Assembly (NCBI GenBank): GCA_009838465.1
Contig: VXRN01000003.1
Location: 1 to 64,000 of the forward strand
DNA from: Dehalococcoidia bacterium
GTDB taxonomy: Bacteria; Chloroflexota; Dehalococcoidia; Lucifugimonadales; UBA1123
Direction: 5' to 3'
DNA length: 64,000 bases
The translations under genes were made by a program, and so were the position numbers. How positions within the stretch are numbered: position 1 is the first letter of the stretch; each line of letters starts with the position of its first letter. The notes under the pieces are model-generated. The model was not told where the DNA came from. It searched no databases and saw only the letters and a program-made list of their open reading frames with translations. Positions 26,472-35,738 of this stretch are shown here, piece after piece.

Positions 26472-26657
26472 TTATTCGTCGGACGCGAGCGTACCGGCCT
26501 GCGCCCAGTTCTCCTTGGCGACGTCCTCGAATATAACGAACGTCGCATCGGCGGGCGCCTTGCCGATTTCGACTACGGCTTCTGTGATAGCCTTGGCGAG
26601 TTCCTGCTTCTGTTCGTGGGTGCGTCCGGGCCACATTTCCACTCTTACGATGGGCAT
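26472..26657 (-). CDS. 4-oxalocrotonate tautomerase family protein
   Basis: A 61-residue protein starting MPIVRVEMWPGRTHEQKQ. Pro2 becomes the N-terminal catalytic base after Met removal in this family. ATG 26657 has AGGAG upstream; a longer in-frame start would bury the Pro. Members isomerise unsaturated keto acids; the substrate here is unknown. Confidence 0.87.
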   Translation of the reverse strand: MPIVRVEMWPGRTHEQKQELAKAITEAVVEIGKAPADATFVIFEDVAKENWAQAGTLASDE

Positions 26658-26726
26658 TTTCTTACTCCTGGGATTTTGTAGGTCGGTCTGGATTCTAGCA
26701 AGCGTGGGAACGATGGGCAACGGGTC

Positions 26727-27077
26727 TCATCGCCTTAGCTGTCGGATGCCCAAAACAAAGGCGATGATTCCCATCGCTATGAGAGCGTACTTGATGAAGA
26801 CGCGAGGACTTTCCAGGGATATGTATCTGGTCTCCAATTCGGTTATCTCAATAATCCCGACTGGAGTTACCTCCACACCTCCACCTCCGCCTGAGCCCTC
26901 CCTACCGCTTTCACCGTCATTGGACCCGCCGCCCGCTCCGAAGCCGTAGCGTACTCGTGCCACCGGGATTAGGGTCTTGCCCTCCGCTACGACTGGTTCG
27001 CCATAGACCGTCTTGGTCGTACCCGAGGCCTGTAGTCGGTCGGTTATGTTGCTGAGCGTGTCGGAAACGCTGACCAT
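26727..27077 (-). CDS. GerW/YtfJ-family protein
   Basis: A 116-residue protein of the GerW (YtfJ) family: VYGEPVVAEGKTLIPVARVRYGFGAGGG, a Gly-rich and acidic loop, then VGIIEI and a C-terminal transmembrane helix (about residues 95-112). The family was named in Bacillus spores but also occurs in bacteria that do not sporulate, as probably here. The role is unknown. The interval 27078-27329 upstream holds no supported gene. Confidence 0.75.
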   Translation of the reverse strand: MVSVSDTLSNITDRLQASGTTKTVYGEPVVAEGKTLIPVARVRYGFGAGGGSNDGESGREGSGGGGGVEVTPVGIIEITELETRYISLESPRVFIKYALIAMGIIAFVLGIRQLRR

Positions 27078-27329
27078 GGAGTATGTCTCCCGAACTGGAT
27101 TTCATAATGTCGAACTTCGACTTTCTGGTGGATGCTGGCGCGTCTGTAGGTGGTCTATTAGTGGGCCGCAGGTGGGAAATGGTACTGCCGAGGCTAAAAT
27201 CCACAATGGGTCCTGAGAGGCCCGGAGGGAATATAAGAATCTCACACGGTGCTGGACCAGTCGCTCGACGGTGGAGTGTGTTAAACGTACCCGCTGGCTC
27301 CACCACTACCGTCCAGGTCGGGGTATGGA

Positions 27330-28685
27330 TTAACCGAGGCGCCAGGATGTGCCTTCCGGGCTGTCTTCCAAGGACACTCCAAGCTCGGTAAGGCGGTCGC
27401 GGATATTGTCTGCGAGCTGGAACTGGCGCGCCGAGCGGAGTTCCGCGCGAACATCTACGAGGGTCTGAATGAAGGGTGCGGCCTCCGCGCCGTTGGCTTG
27501 CGGCTCTTCCAGCGTTAGCCCCAGGACACCGGCAAGTTCACGCAGGATATCCTGCGCCTCCGCTATGTCCTCGCCGCGCTCGCGTCCGCGATTGATTTCG
27601 CGCACGAGATCGAACAGCGCCGCTAATGCCCTGGGAGTGTTGAGGTCGTCGTCCATGGCCTCTATGAAACGCTCTCTATATCCGGAGGCGTCAAGTTGTG
27701 GCCCGTCTTCGGAGGGGACGCTGACCGCCTGTCTCAGTCTCTGGATGGCGCGTTCCTGGGAGCGGACACTTTCCTCGCTGTAGAACAGAGGAGAGCGGTA
27801 GTGCGAACTGAGGAAGAAGAGCCGGAGCGCCTGGGGGTCGTAGGAGTCGAGAGCCTCCGGCAGGGAGATGATATTTCCCAGGGACTTGCTCATCTTCTCC
27901 GACCCGAGGCGAAGCATTCCGTTGTGCAGCCAGAATCTGGAGAAAGGGACTTGGTCGGTGTATGATTCTGACTGAGCAATCTCGTTCTCGTGGTGAGGAA
28001 AGACCAGATCTTCGCCGCCGCCGTGAATGTCAATCGTTTCTCCGAGATATTTGATCGACATTGCGCTGCATTCGATATGCCAGCCCGGTCGCCCTTTCCC
28101 CCATGGACTGTCCCACGCCGGTTCGCCGGGCTTCTGAGACTTCCACAGAGCGAAGTCCAGGACGTCTTCCTTTCTTTCGTCTATTTCTATTCGGGCCCCG
28201 GATAGTAGATCGTCAACGCTTCGGTGACTCAGCTTACCGTAGTCCTCGTCACGCCTGACCCTGAAATATACGTCGCCTTCGACATCGTAGGCGTATTCCT
28301 TGTCAATGAGGCTCTGGATTATCTCGACTATCTTCTCAATCTCGCGGGTTGCCCTGGGGTATTCGTGGGCGGGCGCAACGTTCAGTTCGCTCATTGCGCT
28401 GACGTATTCGTCAATGTTGGCTTCCGCCAGTTCTGACACGGGTACATTGCTTTCGTTCGCCGCCGCTATCATCTTGTCGTCAATGTCGGTGAAATTCTGA
28501 ATGTGGCGGACTTTGAATCCTCTAAATTCAAGATAGCGACGCACTGCGTCGAAAGTAACCGCGGACATGGCGTGCCCGATATGCGAAGACGAGTAGGGGG
28601 TGATACCGCACACGTACATACGGACCAGTCCATTAGGCGAGTCGAAATCGTTAACCTGCCCTCTAAGGGTGTCGTACAGTTTCAT
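27330..28685 (-). CDS. cysS: cysteinyl-tRNA synthetase
   Basis: A 451-residue class I synthetase. [16 protein letters not shown] contains the zinc Cys and the HIGH motif, and [10 protein letters not shown] carries KMSKS near residue 265. The ATG at 28685 overlaps the ispF stop (ATGA) and yields the typical opening MKLYDTLRG; a start at 28718 would lie inside ispF. Confidence 0.97.
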   Translation of the reverse strand: MKLYDTLRGQVNDFDSPNGLVRMYVCGITPYSSSHIGHAMSAVTFDAVRRYLEFRGFKVRHIQNFTDIDDKMIAAANESNVPVSELAEANIDEYVSAMSELNVAPAHEYPRATREIEKIVEIIQSLIDKEYAYDVEGDVYFRVRRDEDYGKLSHRSVDDLLSGARIEIDERKEDVLDFALWKSQKPGEPAWDSPWGKGRPGWHIECSAMSIKYLGETIDIHGGGEDLVFPHHENEIAQSESYTDQVPFSRFWLHNGMLRLGSEKMSKSLGNIISLPEALDSYDPQALRLFFLSSHYRSPLFYSEESVRSQERAIQRLRQAVSVPSEDGPQLDASGYRERFIEAMDDDLNTPRALAALFDLVREINRGRERGEDIAEAQDILRELAGVLGLTLEEPQANGAEAAPFIQTLVDVRAELRSARQFQLADNIRDRLTELGVSLEDSPEGTSWRLG

Positions 28686-29161
28686 GTCTTGGTTATTGTG
28701 GCGATTGCCATGCAACAAATACCCTCACCGCGGCCTACAAAGCCGAGATGGTCGGCGGTGGTTGCCTTTAAGCTGATTGATTCAATGCCCATATTCAGCG
28801 CAGCGGCCAACTCGGCGCGCATATCGGCAATATATGGCCTGAGCATGGGACGTTCGGCGAGTATTGTAGCATCAATGTAATCCACTCGCCAATCCAGCTG
28901 GGCCAGGATGGAACCGGTTTCGGAGAGGAGCTTGGTGCTGCGAATTCCGTCATATTTGGGGTCGCCGGATGGGAAATGGGCGCCAATGTCTCCAAGGTTG
29001 GCTGCACCCAGGCAAGCGTCAATTATCGCATGAGTCAAGGCATCCCCGTCACTGTGGCCGTCTAATCCATGGCTATGTGGAACTGATATGCTTCCAAGTA
29101 TGAGGTCGCGTCCCTCGACGAGGGGATGGATGTCCACGCCTATGCCGGTCCGATAAGTCAA
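28682..29161 (-). CDS. ispF: 2-C-methyl-D-erythritol 2,4-cyclodiphosphate synthase
   Basis: IspF closes the cyclic diphosphate in the MEP isoprenoid pathway. The 159-residue protein has GIGVDIHPL (metal Asp and His), GHSDGDALTHAIIDACLG and the C-terminal ATTADHLGFVGRGEGI. TTG 29161 overlaps the ispD stop (TTGA) and sits 9 nt after GGAG. Confidence 0.96.
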   Translation of the reverse strand: MTYRTGIGVDIHPLVEGRDLILGSISVPHSHGLDGHSDGDALTHAIIDACLGAANLGDIGAHFPSGDPKYDGIRSTKLLSETGSILAQLDWRVDYIDATILAERPMLRPYIADMRAELAAALNMGIESISLKATTADHLGFVGRGEGICCMAIATITKT

Positions 29162-29883
29162 TCCGACTGCTCCCTGCGCCTTGAGAGCAGAATTGCTTCG
29201 GCGATGTGCAGATCTTCCGGCGTTGTTATTTTTATGTTGTCGTATGATCCCATGAACAGATGCACAGGGTGTCCTATGGCCTCGATCATGGCGGCATCGT
29301 CGGTAACGTCGTAATCTATCAGGGAATGGGCTTCCAGGATCAGCTCGTAGGCGAACGCCTGCGGTGTCTGGGCGGCCCACAGCGAGTCTCTGGCCGGCGT
29401 ATCCGACACAGTCATGTCGGGATTAGCCACCTTTATCGTATCCTTGACAGGTACGGCGGCGGTAGAGGCGGCTGATTTCGAGGCTGTTGAGATGGCACGT
29501 TCTATTATTGACTCATCAACAAATGGGCGCGCGCCGTCATGTACAAGTACGATGTCGCTCCCGTTCATCTCCCGTAACGCGTTAAGGACGGAATCTTGTC
29601 TGCGCGCTCCACCTTCTACAACGCTTCCGACCTTCTCCAGTCCCAGATTTCTAACCAGTCTTTGCACATCTCCCAGGTTGTAGGCGGAGGCTGCTATTGC
29701 GATCGTGTGAACGAATGGAGACTCATTGAAAGCCATCACAGAGTGCGCAAGAAGAGGTACACTCCCGAGTGGCGCGAACAACTTGTCCAGGCCGCCCATT
29801 CGCCGACTTTCTCCCGCCGCAACGATTGCGACGCCGACATTGGAAGTCGCTCCCAGGGATTCGTGCCGTGATGGACTCGCCAA
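29158..29883 (-). CDS. ispD: 2-C-methyl-D-erythritol 4-phosphate cytidylyltransferase
   Basis: IspD makes CDP-methylerythritol in the MEP pathway. The 241-residue protein has VAIVAAGESRRMGGLDKLFAP (nucleotide-binding loop with a K), VLVHDGARPFVDESII, and WAAQTPQAFAYELI. TTG start, 6 nt past the stop of the PIN-domain gene. ispD-ispF-cysS overlap each other. Confidence 0.95.
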   Translation of the reverse strand: MASPSRHESLGATSNVGVAIVAAGESRRMGGLDKLFAPLGSVPLLAHSVMAFNESPFVHTIAIAASAYNLGDVQRLVRNLGLEKVGSVVEGGARRQDSVLNALREMNGSDIVLVHDGARPFVDESIIERAISTASKSAASTAAVPVKDTIKVANPDMTVSDTPARDSLWAAQTPQAFAYELILEAHSLIDYDVTDDAAMIEAIGHPVHLFMGSYDNIKITTPEDLHIAEAILLSRRREQSD

Positions 29884-29889
29884 CGCCGG

Positions 29890-30954
29890 TTATTCCTTTG
29901 CCGGCTGGGCGAAGATTATACGACCCGCGGCGGTCTGCAATATTCGCGTTGCCGTAACGGTCAACTCGGTATCAAGGTAACGAGCGCCGGATTCGACGAC
30001 GACCATGGTGCCATCCTCGAGGAAGCCCACACCCTGGCCGGCTTCCGTGCCTTCCTGGATTATCCTTAGCTGCATATTCTCGCCCGGAATTACTACGGGA
30101 CGCAGCGAACCGGCAAGCTCGTTGACGTTGAGAACCTTTATACCGTCAATCTGGGCTACGCGGTTCAGATTGAAGTCCGTGGTTACGATGGAAGCTCCCA
30201 TGTCTTTGGCCAGACCCACCAACTTCGCGTCCACGTCCTTGGCTCGGGGATAATCTATTTCGAGCACTTCGGTGTGGACTTTGCCGTCCATGCGAATCTG
30301 ATTCAGGATTTCCAGACCTCTCCGGCCCCGGGCTCGCCTCACCGAATCGCCGGAGTCTGCCACGTGTCGAAGTTCGTTGAGGACAAAGCGGGGAATGACG
30401 AGCGTGCCCTGAAGGAATCCGGTTTGAGACACGGACGCTATTCGCCCATCTATGATCGCGCTCGTGTCTATCAGCATGAGGCCGGCCTGGTTACCTGTTG
30501 GTGGTGGGGCATCTCCATTGAGGGAATGGGTCGGGTGCCCCGAAACGAATTTCTGAAACAAGTCGCGCGATGGGGAGAACATTATCATTCCACCCAGATA
30601 TGCCAGCAGCAGACTCAGCACAATTGGGAAGGTCACGCCAGGCCATCCGGGTATCCGCCAAAGAAGCACAGAGAAGAGCAGGGCGACTAGGAGCCCCATC
30701 ATAACGCCTACTATTCCGGACAACATTCTGGATGTGGGAATAGAGTGGGTCTGCTCTACGATGCCCGAATAGATTCGACTCAGAATAAAGGGGGTTGAGA
30801 TGAGACCGATGAGAAAGCCAGATATGGCAAGCACAGAGGCCCAGAGCAAGAAGCGCTCAGGTCCCCAAATGTCCGTGATATATCCGCCGAGGCCCCATCC
30901 GGCAATGGCCAGGAAAGCGCCCCCAACGATACGGAAAACAATGTCCGCGACCAT
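29890..30954 (-). CDS. YacL-like membrane PIN/TRAM-domain protein
   Basis: The protein starts with four hydrophobic segments in the first ~125 residues, then a PIN nuclease-like domain (MLIDTSAIIDGRI; RGRRGLEILNQI; later DVDAKLVGLAKD and TTDFNLN acidic residues), and a C-terminal TRAM-like segment. It is the family of Bacillus YacL, and yacL-ispD-ispF order is conserved. ATG 30954 follows GGAAG; ATG 30993 has no ribosome site. Probable membrane-bound RNA-acting protein; no substrate known. Confidence 0.82.
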   Translation of the reverse strand: MVADIVFRIVGGAFLAIAGWGLGGYITDIWGPERFLLWASVLAISGFLIGLISTPFILSRIYSGIVEQTHSIPTSRMLSGIVGVMMGLLVALLFSVLLWRIPGWPGVTFPIVLSLLLAYLGGMIMFSPSRDLFQKFVSGHPTHSLNGDAPPPTGNQAGLMLIDTSAIIDGRIASVSQTGFLQGTLVIPRFVLNELRHVADSGDSVRRARGRRGLEILNQIRMDGKVHTEVLEIDYPRAKDVDAKLVGLAKDMGASIVTTDFNLNRVAQIDGIKVLNVNELAGSLRPVVIPGENMQLRIIQEGTEAGQGVGFLEDGTMVVVESGARYLDTELTVTATRILQTAAGRIIFAQPAKE

Positions 30955-30993
30955 TATCGAGTTTCTTCCGCTGTCTCGAGAAATCCTTCTCAT

Positions 30994-31330
30994 TTTAAGA
31001 TTGAGGATATGGGTTTCTCGATTCCATATTCAGAGGTCCGGTGAGTAAGGGAGGGGCGCAACCCTTTTCACCCAGACTAGCTTGGTAAAACGTTACATGC
31101 TACTGTAATTTCGACAGGCGCACAGTTCTGCATAGCACACTTTAGCTATTATACAGGACACGCCATAGAATTGCATCGTCGTATGGTTTCATCATTGATT
31201 GATATACGAACTTGAATGTCATTCGTATTTCATATGATGGCGAGACTGCGCCCGACCCGGCACCGTCTCATTCAAATTTCAGGACTGGATTGCGACGGAA
31301 GAACACAAACTACTATGTTGAAAGGGTATC
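30994..31330. other. AT-rich divergent intergenic region
   Basis: About 340 bp between divergently transcribed genes. A TATAAT on the minus strand near 31151-31156 could serve the PIN-domain gene, but no good -35 is visible. Nothing else is recognised. Confidence 0.3.
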
Positions 31331-32479
31331 GTGTTACATACTCGTAAAAGGCGAATTCTGACGGCCGTCTTGCTTGTGATGGTTATCTTGGCGGTATCCC
31401 TGTTCGCCACCGCTCAAGGCCGCACAGGTGTCAAGACCGCCCTGTTTATCCCACAGGTGCTTCCCACTATTCCTGTCAAACCTCAGGAGTGGTTCACTGG
31501 GGCGCCTCGATTGGAAGAAGTCACCTACCCAACCAAGAACGGTTTCGGGGTAGCGGACTTGTACACGCCGGCAGGGGAAGGTGCACACGGCGCGGTGCTG
31601 CTGTTCCTGGGTGTAAATCCCGCGGGCAGGGATGATCCAAGAGTCGTCGGACTGGCCGAAGGGCTGGCCCAGGCCGGGGTAATTGTGTTGATTCCCTGGT
31701 CGCAGGAGATGACGCAGAAAAAGGTATCCGCCAATGAGATAGAGTCGCTTGTCTATGCTTATGAGTTCCTGTTGGATAATGACAGGGTTGACCCGGAAAG
31801 ATCAGGAATGGGAGGGTTCTGCGTGGGAGCGTCGTTCGCGACTGTCGCGGCTCAGGATGCGAGAATCAGAGACCAGGTAAAATTCGTCAACTTCTTTGGC
31901 GGCTATTTCGATGCCGAGGATCTGGCCGTCTCAGTTACCTCTGCAAGTCGCTTTTACGGAGATGTGGTCGAGCCCTGGACACCGGACAAGCTGAGTATCG
32001 AGGTAGTGAGTTCTCATCTGATCGGCGGACTTTCCGACGCGGGTGAACGCGCATTGCTGGAGAGGGTCTTCATCGTGAAAGACGCCGTTCTCGATGACGG
32101 TATGTTGGCTACGATGTCCGCAGAGGCTCAAGCGGTCCATCGGCTGCTGTCGGGTGTAAGCCGCTCTGAGGCCGATGACCTGGTCGCCGGTCTGCCTGAT
32201 GAGATGAGGATTGAACTGGCCTCGATTTCGCCGGCCACGAGACTACAGGACCTGGACGCTCGAGTGCTTTTGATGCATGACCGGCAGGACAAACTCGTCC
32301 CATCAGAAGAGTCTCGCCGTCTTGCCGATGCGCTCTCAGAAAGGGGGGGCGTGTACCACACCGAGTTTTCACTGTTTCAGCACGTTGATCCCACGCGTCC
32401 GGTAAGCCCTCCCATCTATGCCAGGGAGTTGTTCAAACTGTATCTGCATATGTATAACATTCTACGCGAGCTGGACTGA
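31331..32479 (+). CDS. dienelactone hydrolase-like alpha/beta hydrolase, membrane-anchored
   Basis: A 382-residue protein with an N-terminal transmembrane/signal segment (residues 6-28) followed by an alpha/beta-hydrolase domain. The nucleophile elbow is GGFCVGASFA with Cys164, and the later LLMHDRQDKLVPSEES (Asp) and FQHVDP (His) complete a Cys-Asp-His triad as in dienelactone hydrolase. GTG start with GAAAGGG. An inserted helical region of ~90 residues separates the parts of the domain. The substrate is unknown. Confidence 0.75.
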   Translation: MLHTRKRRILTAVLLVMVILAVSLFATAQGRTGVKTALFIPQVLPTIPVKPQEWFTGAPRLEEVTYPTKNGFGVADLYTPAGEGAHGAVLLFLGVNPAGRDDPRVVGLAEGLAQAGVIVLIPWSQEMTQKKVSANEIESLVYAYEFLLDNDRVDPERSGMGGFCVGASFATVAAQDARIRDQVKFVNFFGGYFDAEDLAVSVTSASRFYGDVVEPWTPDKLSIEVVSSHLIGGLSDAGERALLERVFIVKDAVLDDGMLATMSAEAQAVHRLLSGVSRSEADDLVAGLPDEMRIELASISPATRLQDLDARVLLMHDRQDKLVPSEESRRLADALSERGGVYHTEFSLFQHVDPTRPVSPPIYARELFKLYLHMYNILRELD

Positions 32480-32569
32480 TAGATGAGGGTAGCCGCCGAC
32501 GGAAGGGTTGCTATAAACTTCACTTCGGCATATCCGTAGAGTCAGAATCAGAGAAGAGGAGAGACAATC

Positions 32570-32962
32570 ATGGGGTACGAGTTCAATCATGTGCATTTGA
32601 AGTCGCCGGACCCCCGCAAGACTGCGGAGTGGTATGCAACCGCGTTCGACTTTACAATAATGAGCGATATTGTGAGGCCTAACGGCGACCAGTTCGTGGT
32701 CACGAGGACGCCGGACGGGGTGACGGTCAATATCTCCGGCGCCCGGACGGATGAGGAACTGGACGAGGGCAATGCCGACGTTCATTGGGGACTGGAGCAT
32801 ATAGGCATAACCATTGATGACCTCGACGCCGAGCTGGAACGTCTGACCGGCATGGGCGCCGTCCTGAAAGAGGGGCCGATTGACGTTCCAAATGGTCCAA
32901 GGATCGCCTTCATCGCAGGCCCTGACGATACACGCATAGAATTGCTCCAACTGCCCGGATAG
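32570..32962 (+). CDS. VOC (glyoxalase/bleomycin-resistance) family protein
   Basis: A 130-residue two-module beta-alpha-beta-beta-beta protein. FNHVHLKSPD, GLEHIGITIDDLDAELERL and the terminal TRIELLQ provide His, His and Glu metal-ligand candidates. GAGGAGAG upstream. Reaction unknown; part of a run of small metabolic genes on this strand. Confidence 0.83.
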   Translation: MGYEFNHVHLKSPDPRKTAEWYATAFDFTIMSDIVRPNGDQFVVTRTPDGVTVNISGARTDEELDEGNADVHWGLEHIGITIDDLDAELERLTGMGAVLKEGPIDVPNGPRIAFIAGPDDTRIELLQLPG

Positions 32963-33002
32963 GAACGAATTCATCGCCAAGTCAAGAGTGAGGTAGTGAG
33001 AG

Positions 33003-33383
33003 ATGCCCAGAAGAGTCTTCTTCCCGAATCCAGAAAACAAGCCATCGGGATTCTCGCCTGTAACACGGGCCGGGAACATGGTTTTCGTGTCCGGCCAGGT
33101 GTCGGTTGATGCCGAGGGTAACCTAGTCGGCGAAGGCGACGCGCACGCGCAGTCCGTACAGTGTCTAAGTAACGTGGAGCAAGCGCTGAAAGCTGCCGGA
33201 GCAACCCGCGCGGACGTTACCAAGATAACCGCGTTCCTGGTGAACCCTGAAGACTATCCGGCTTATGCCGAGGCAAGGCTGGATTTCTTTGGGAATCCCG
33301 GCCCCGCTTCGAGCACGGTCTTCATAAGCGGTCTTGTGAGTCCCGGGTACCTGGTTGAAATTGAAGCCATAGCCGTTCTTTGA
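33003..33383 (+). CDS. RidA/YjgF-superfamily protein lacking the catalytic arginine
   Basis: A 126-residue Rid-fold protein (MVFVSGQVSVDAEGNLV, LKAAGATRADVTKITAFL, YLVEIEAIAVL). RidA deaminases use an Arg in a PARS motif; here the segment reads GPASSTVF, with Ser in its place. So it is probably not a 2-imino acid deaminase of the RidA type; other Rid subgroups also lack it. GAGAG-type ribosome site. Confidence 0.82.
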   Translation: MPRRVFFPNPENKPSGFSPVTRAGNMVFVSGQVSVDAEGNLVGEGDAHAQSVQCLSNVEQALKAAGATRADVTKITAFLVNPEDYPAYAEARLDFFGNPGPASSTVFISGLVSPGYLVEIEAIAVL

Positions 33384-33401
33384 ATCTGGAGAGCACGACA
33401 C

Positions 33402-33767
33402 ATGCCCGAGGACTGTGTATTCTGCATGATAAGAGACGGCGAAATTCCGTCCGATATTCTGCATCGAGATCAGTATTGCTTTGTGATACGGGACATCAAC
33501 CCTGTGGCCCCGACACACTTGCTGGTTATCCCTCTGGAGCACTTCGAATATCTTGCCGAACTGGTGTCGGACTTTGACCAGACGGTTGCGGCAATGCTTT
33601 CTGCCGCGAGGGACATGGCAAGCGCCGAAGGAGTGTCAGGTAGCGGTTATCGTCTGATGCTGAACCAGGGCAGAGACGGCGGACAGGAGGTTCCGCATAT
33701 CCATTTGCACGTGATGGGTGGCCGTCACCTTGGCGGTTTCGGTATTCCAAGTGAACGAACTTCCTGA
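33402..33767 (+). CDS. HIT-family nucleotide hydrolase/transferase
   Basis: A 121-residue histidine-triad protein of the Hint type: CVFCMIRDGEIPSDIL at the N-terminus (Cys pair as in zinc-bearing forms) and the HIHLHVMGG triad near residue 105. It hydrolyses nucleotide phosphoramidates in known members. It overlaps the next gene by 17 bp. Confidence 0.92.
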   Translation: MPEDCVFCMIRDGEIPSDILHRDQYCFVIRDINPVAPTHLLVIPLEHFEYLAELVSDFDQTVAAMLSAARDMASAEGVSGSGYRLMLNQGRDGGQEVPHIHLHVMGGRHLGGFGIPSERTS

Positions 33768-34329
33768 AGCAATTGACGCTCGGTTGAAGGTACTGCCCTC
33801 TGGACTGAAAGACCATATCGAGCGTTCTCGGGAAGTATCCCAGGAACTTGCTATTCGTCACAACGTGGATGCCCGGCTCGCCGACATGGGGACGGCTGCG
33901 CATGATCTGGCGAGGTCGCTAGGCCACGACAAACTGCTGACGGAGGCAGAAAGATTGGGTCTGGCGCTTGGGTTAGTGGAAGAGCGCGAACCAATTCTCC
34001 TGCATGGGCCGATTGCCGCGCGGTGGCTCTATGACGACAGTGGTGAAGTTGATGAAGTTGTTCTTGAGTCGGTCGCCTGGCACACCACTGGACGACCGGG
34101 CATGGGCGAGGTTGCAAAGGTGGTGTTCCTTGCCGACAAGCTCGACCCCCGCAAAGTGGAGCGATTTCCTTATCTGAAGAAGGTCCTGGCTGAATCGAAG
34201 CATAGCCTTGACCTAGCCATTCTTGAGTACCTGAACCACACTATTGAATACTTCATGCGCAATGGCAACCTCATCCATCCCGCTTCGATTGATCTCAGAA
34301 ACCAGTTGTTGATTTCCACAGGGGCATGA
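33751..34329 (+). CDS. YqeK-like HD-domain hydrolase (putative Ap4A hydrolase)
   Basis: A 192-residue HD-superfamily protein. TAAHDLARS gives the HD pair, with LLHGPIAARWL, VAWHTTGRPGM and LADKLDPRK as further metal and substrate positions, matching the YqeK family that splits diadenosine tetraphosphate symmetrically. GTG 33751 is chosen; the longer frame from 33718 lies within the HIT gene. The next gene overlaps by ATGA. Confidence 0.8.
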   Translation: MNELPEAIDARLKVLPSGLKDHIERSREVSQELAIRHNVDARLADMGTAAHDLARSLGHDKLLTEAERLGLALGLVEEREPILLHGPIAARWLYDDSGEVDEVVLESVAWHTTGRPGMGEVAKVVFLADKLDPRKVERFPYLKKVLAESKHSLDLAILEYLNHTIEYFMRNGNLIHPASIDLRNQLLISTGA

Positions 34330-35738
34330 ATTCGTACTCCCTCGAAAGAGATTTGGTCGAGCTACTTGGGCGCGGAGCGGTTTCTTCAGACGAGTCTGAT
34401 CTCCGGCGCTATGGTGGCGACGCTCTCGGGACATTCAGGGCGTTCCGCGCAGCAGGACGGCTGAACGGACGCGCCATTGCGGTAGCCTGGCCGCAGAACG
34501 TTGAAGACATCTCAAAGTCCCTTGCTTACGCCTCCCGGCAATCCGTACCGGTTGTGCCGTATGGTGGCGGGACAGGAGTCATGGGCGCTGCCACGCCTCT
34601 CGATTCGGCCATAATTCTCAATCTTGGTAGAATGGATCGAGTAGTCAGGGTGGACACGGAGAGCCGGACTGCAACGTTTCAAAGCGGAATCCTGTTGGAA
34701 GACGCGCATCGAGCGCTGATGGCCCACGATTTAAGGCTTGGTCACGATCCGTGGAGCCGGCCCATCGCCACCTTGGGGGGAGCTATTTCAACAAACGGTG
34801 TGGGGTACACGGCATCCGGGCATGGAGCTATGGGCGACCAGGTACTCGGAATGCAGGCGGCGCTGGGCGACGGCGAAATAGTAGAGTCGTGGGCCGTACC
34901 TGGCGCGTTCTTCGGATCATCGCTGAACCATATCTTTATCGGAACGGAAGGTACGTTTGGCGTCATTTCCGAAGCAACCGTTGCGGCATTCCCCATACCC
35001 ATCGCCCGTTCAATGGTCTGTTTCGACTTCCCTGAATTTGATTCCGGGTACGAGGCTATCAGTGCAATCTATACCGACGGTCTTCAACCGACAGTTATGG
35101 ACTATGGTGACGAACTTGTTCCCGGAGGCGACGGTCGGCGCGACACGGCTACTCTCTATCTCGTGTTTGAGGGCAGTAAGGAGAGTGTTGAGGCGAACGT
35201 GGGTGAGGCGACGGCGATCTGCCTGAGGCATGATGGAAGGCGGGGCAGCGCCGCTGTGATAGACCGATACTGGACTGATCGCCACGCATCAGCCCACAGA
35301 TACAAAGAGAACGTCCTGGACAACGAACGCCCCGACCTTGCACGCCGAAGTAGTTCAGCCTACAGGATGGATTACCTGCACGTAGCGCTTCCCACGGGCA
35401 GAGTCCTTGAATATCGTAAGAAATGCGAGGCTCTTCTGAGCGAAGAGGGCGTAACCGTAAGGGAATGGTCGGTATGGGGCAGGCCCGAGTTCTTTTCCCT
35501 TCTGATTTCTCCCAGTGACGAGGTCGAAGGAGGCGGGGCTCGGCTGGCCCAGACTGTGGATAGAGTGCTGCGGGATGCTCAAGCTATGGGCGGTACTATG
35601 GAATACTGCCACGGCGTCGGGCTGAAATTGGCTCATCTTGTAGAAGCGGAGCTGGGAAGCGGGATGGCGGTTGCCCAAAGGATGAAGAGGTCACTCGACC
35701 CGGCGGGCATACTGAACCCGGGCAAAATTTGGAGTTAG
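34326..35738 (+). CDS. FAD-binding oxidase/dehydrogenase, GlcD-like
   Basis: A 470-residue PCMH-type flavoprotein. The FAD loop is PVVPYGGGTGVMGAA near residue 77, followed by PIATLGGAISTNGVGY and IGTEGTFGVISEATV; the C-terminus ends DPAGILNPGKIW. It fits the glycolate/D-lactate oxidase (GlcD) group, with the related alkyl-DHAP synthases as an alternative because of CHGVGLKLAHLV. No GlcE or GlcF partner adjoins. Its 3' end overlaps the convergent SAM hydrolase gene by 4 bp. Confidence 0.82.
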   Translation: MNSYSLERDLVELLGRGAVSSDESDLRRYGGDALGTFRAFRAAGRLNGRAIAVAWPQNVEDISKSLAYASRQSVPVVPYGGGTGVMGAATPLDSAIILNLGRMDRVVRVDTESRTATFQSGILLEDAHRALMAHDLRLGHDPWSRPIATLGGAISTNGVGYTASGHGAMGDQVLGMQAALGDGEIVESWAVPGAFFGSSLNHIFIGTEGTFGVISEATVAAFPIPIARSMVCFDFPEFDSGYEAISAIYTDGLQPTVMDYGDELVPGGDGRRDTATLYLVFEGSKESVEANVGEATAICLRHDGRRGSAAVIDRYWTDRHASAHRYKENVLDNERPDLARRSSSAYRMDYLHVALPTGRVLEYRKKCEALLSEEGVTVREWSVWGRPEFFSLLISPSDEVEGGGARLAQTVDRVLRDAQAMGGTMEYCHGVGLKLAHLVEAELGSGMAVAQRMKRSLDPAGILNPGKIWS

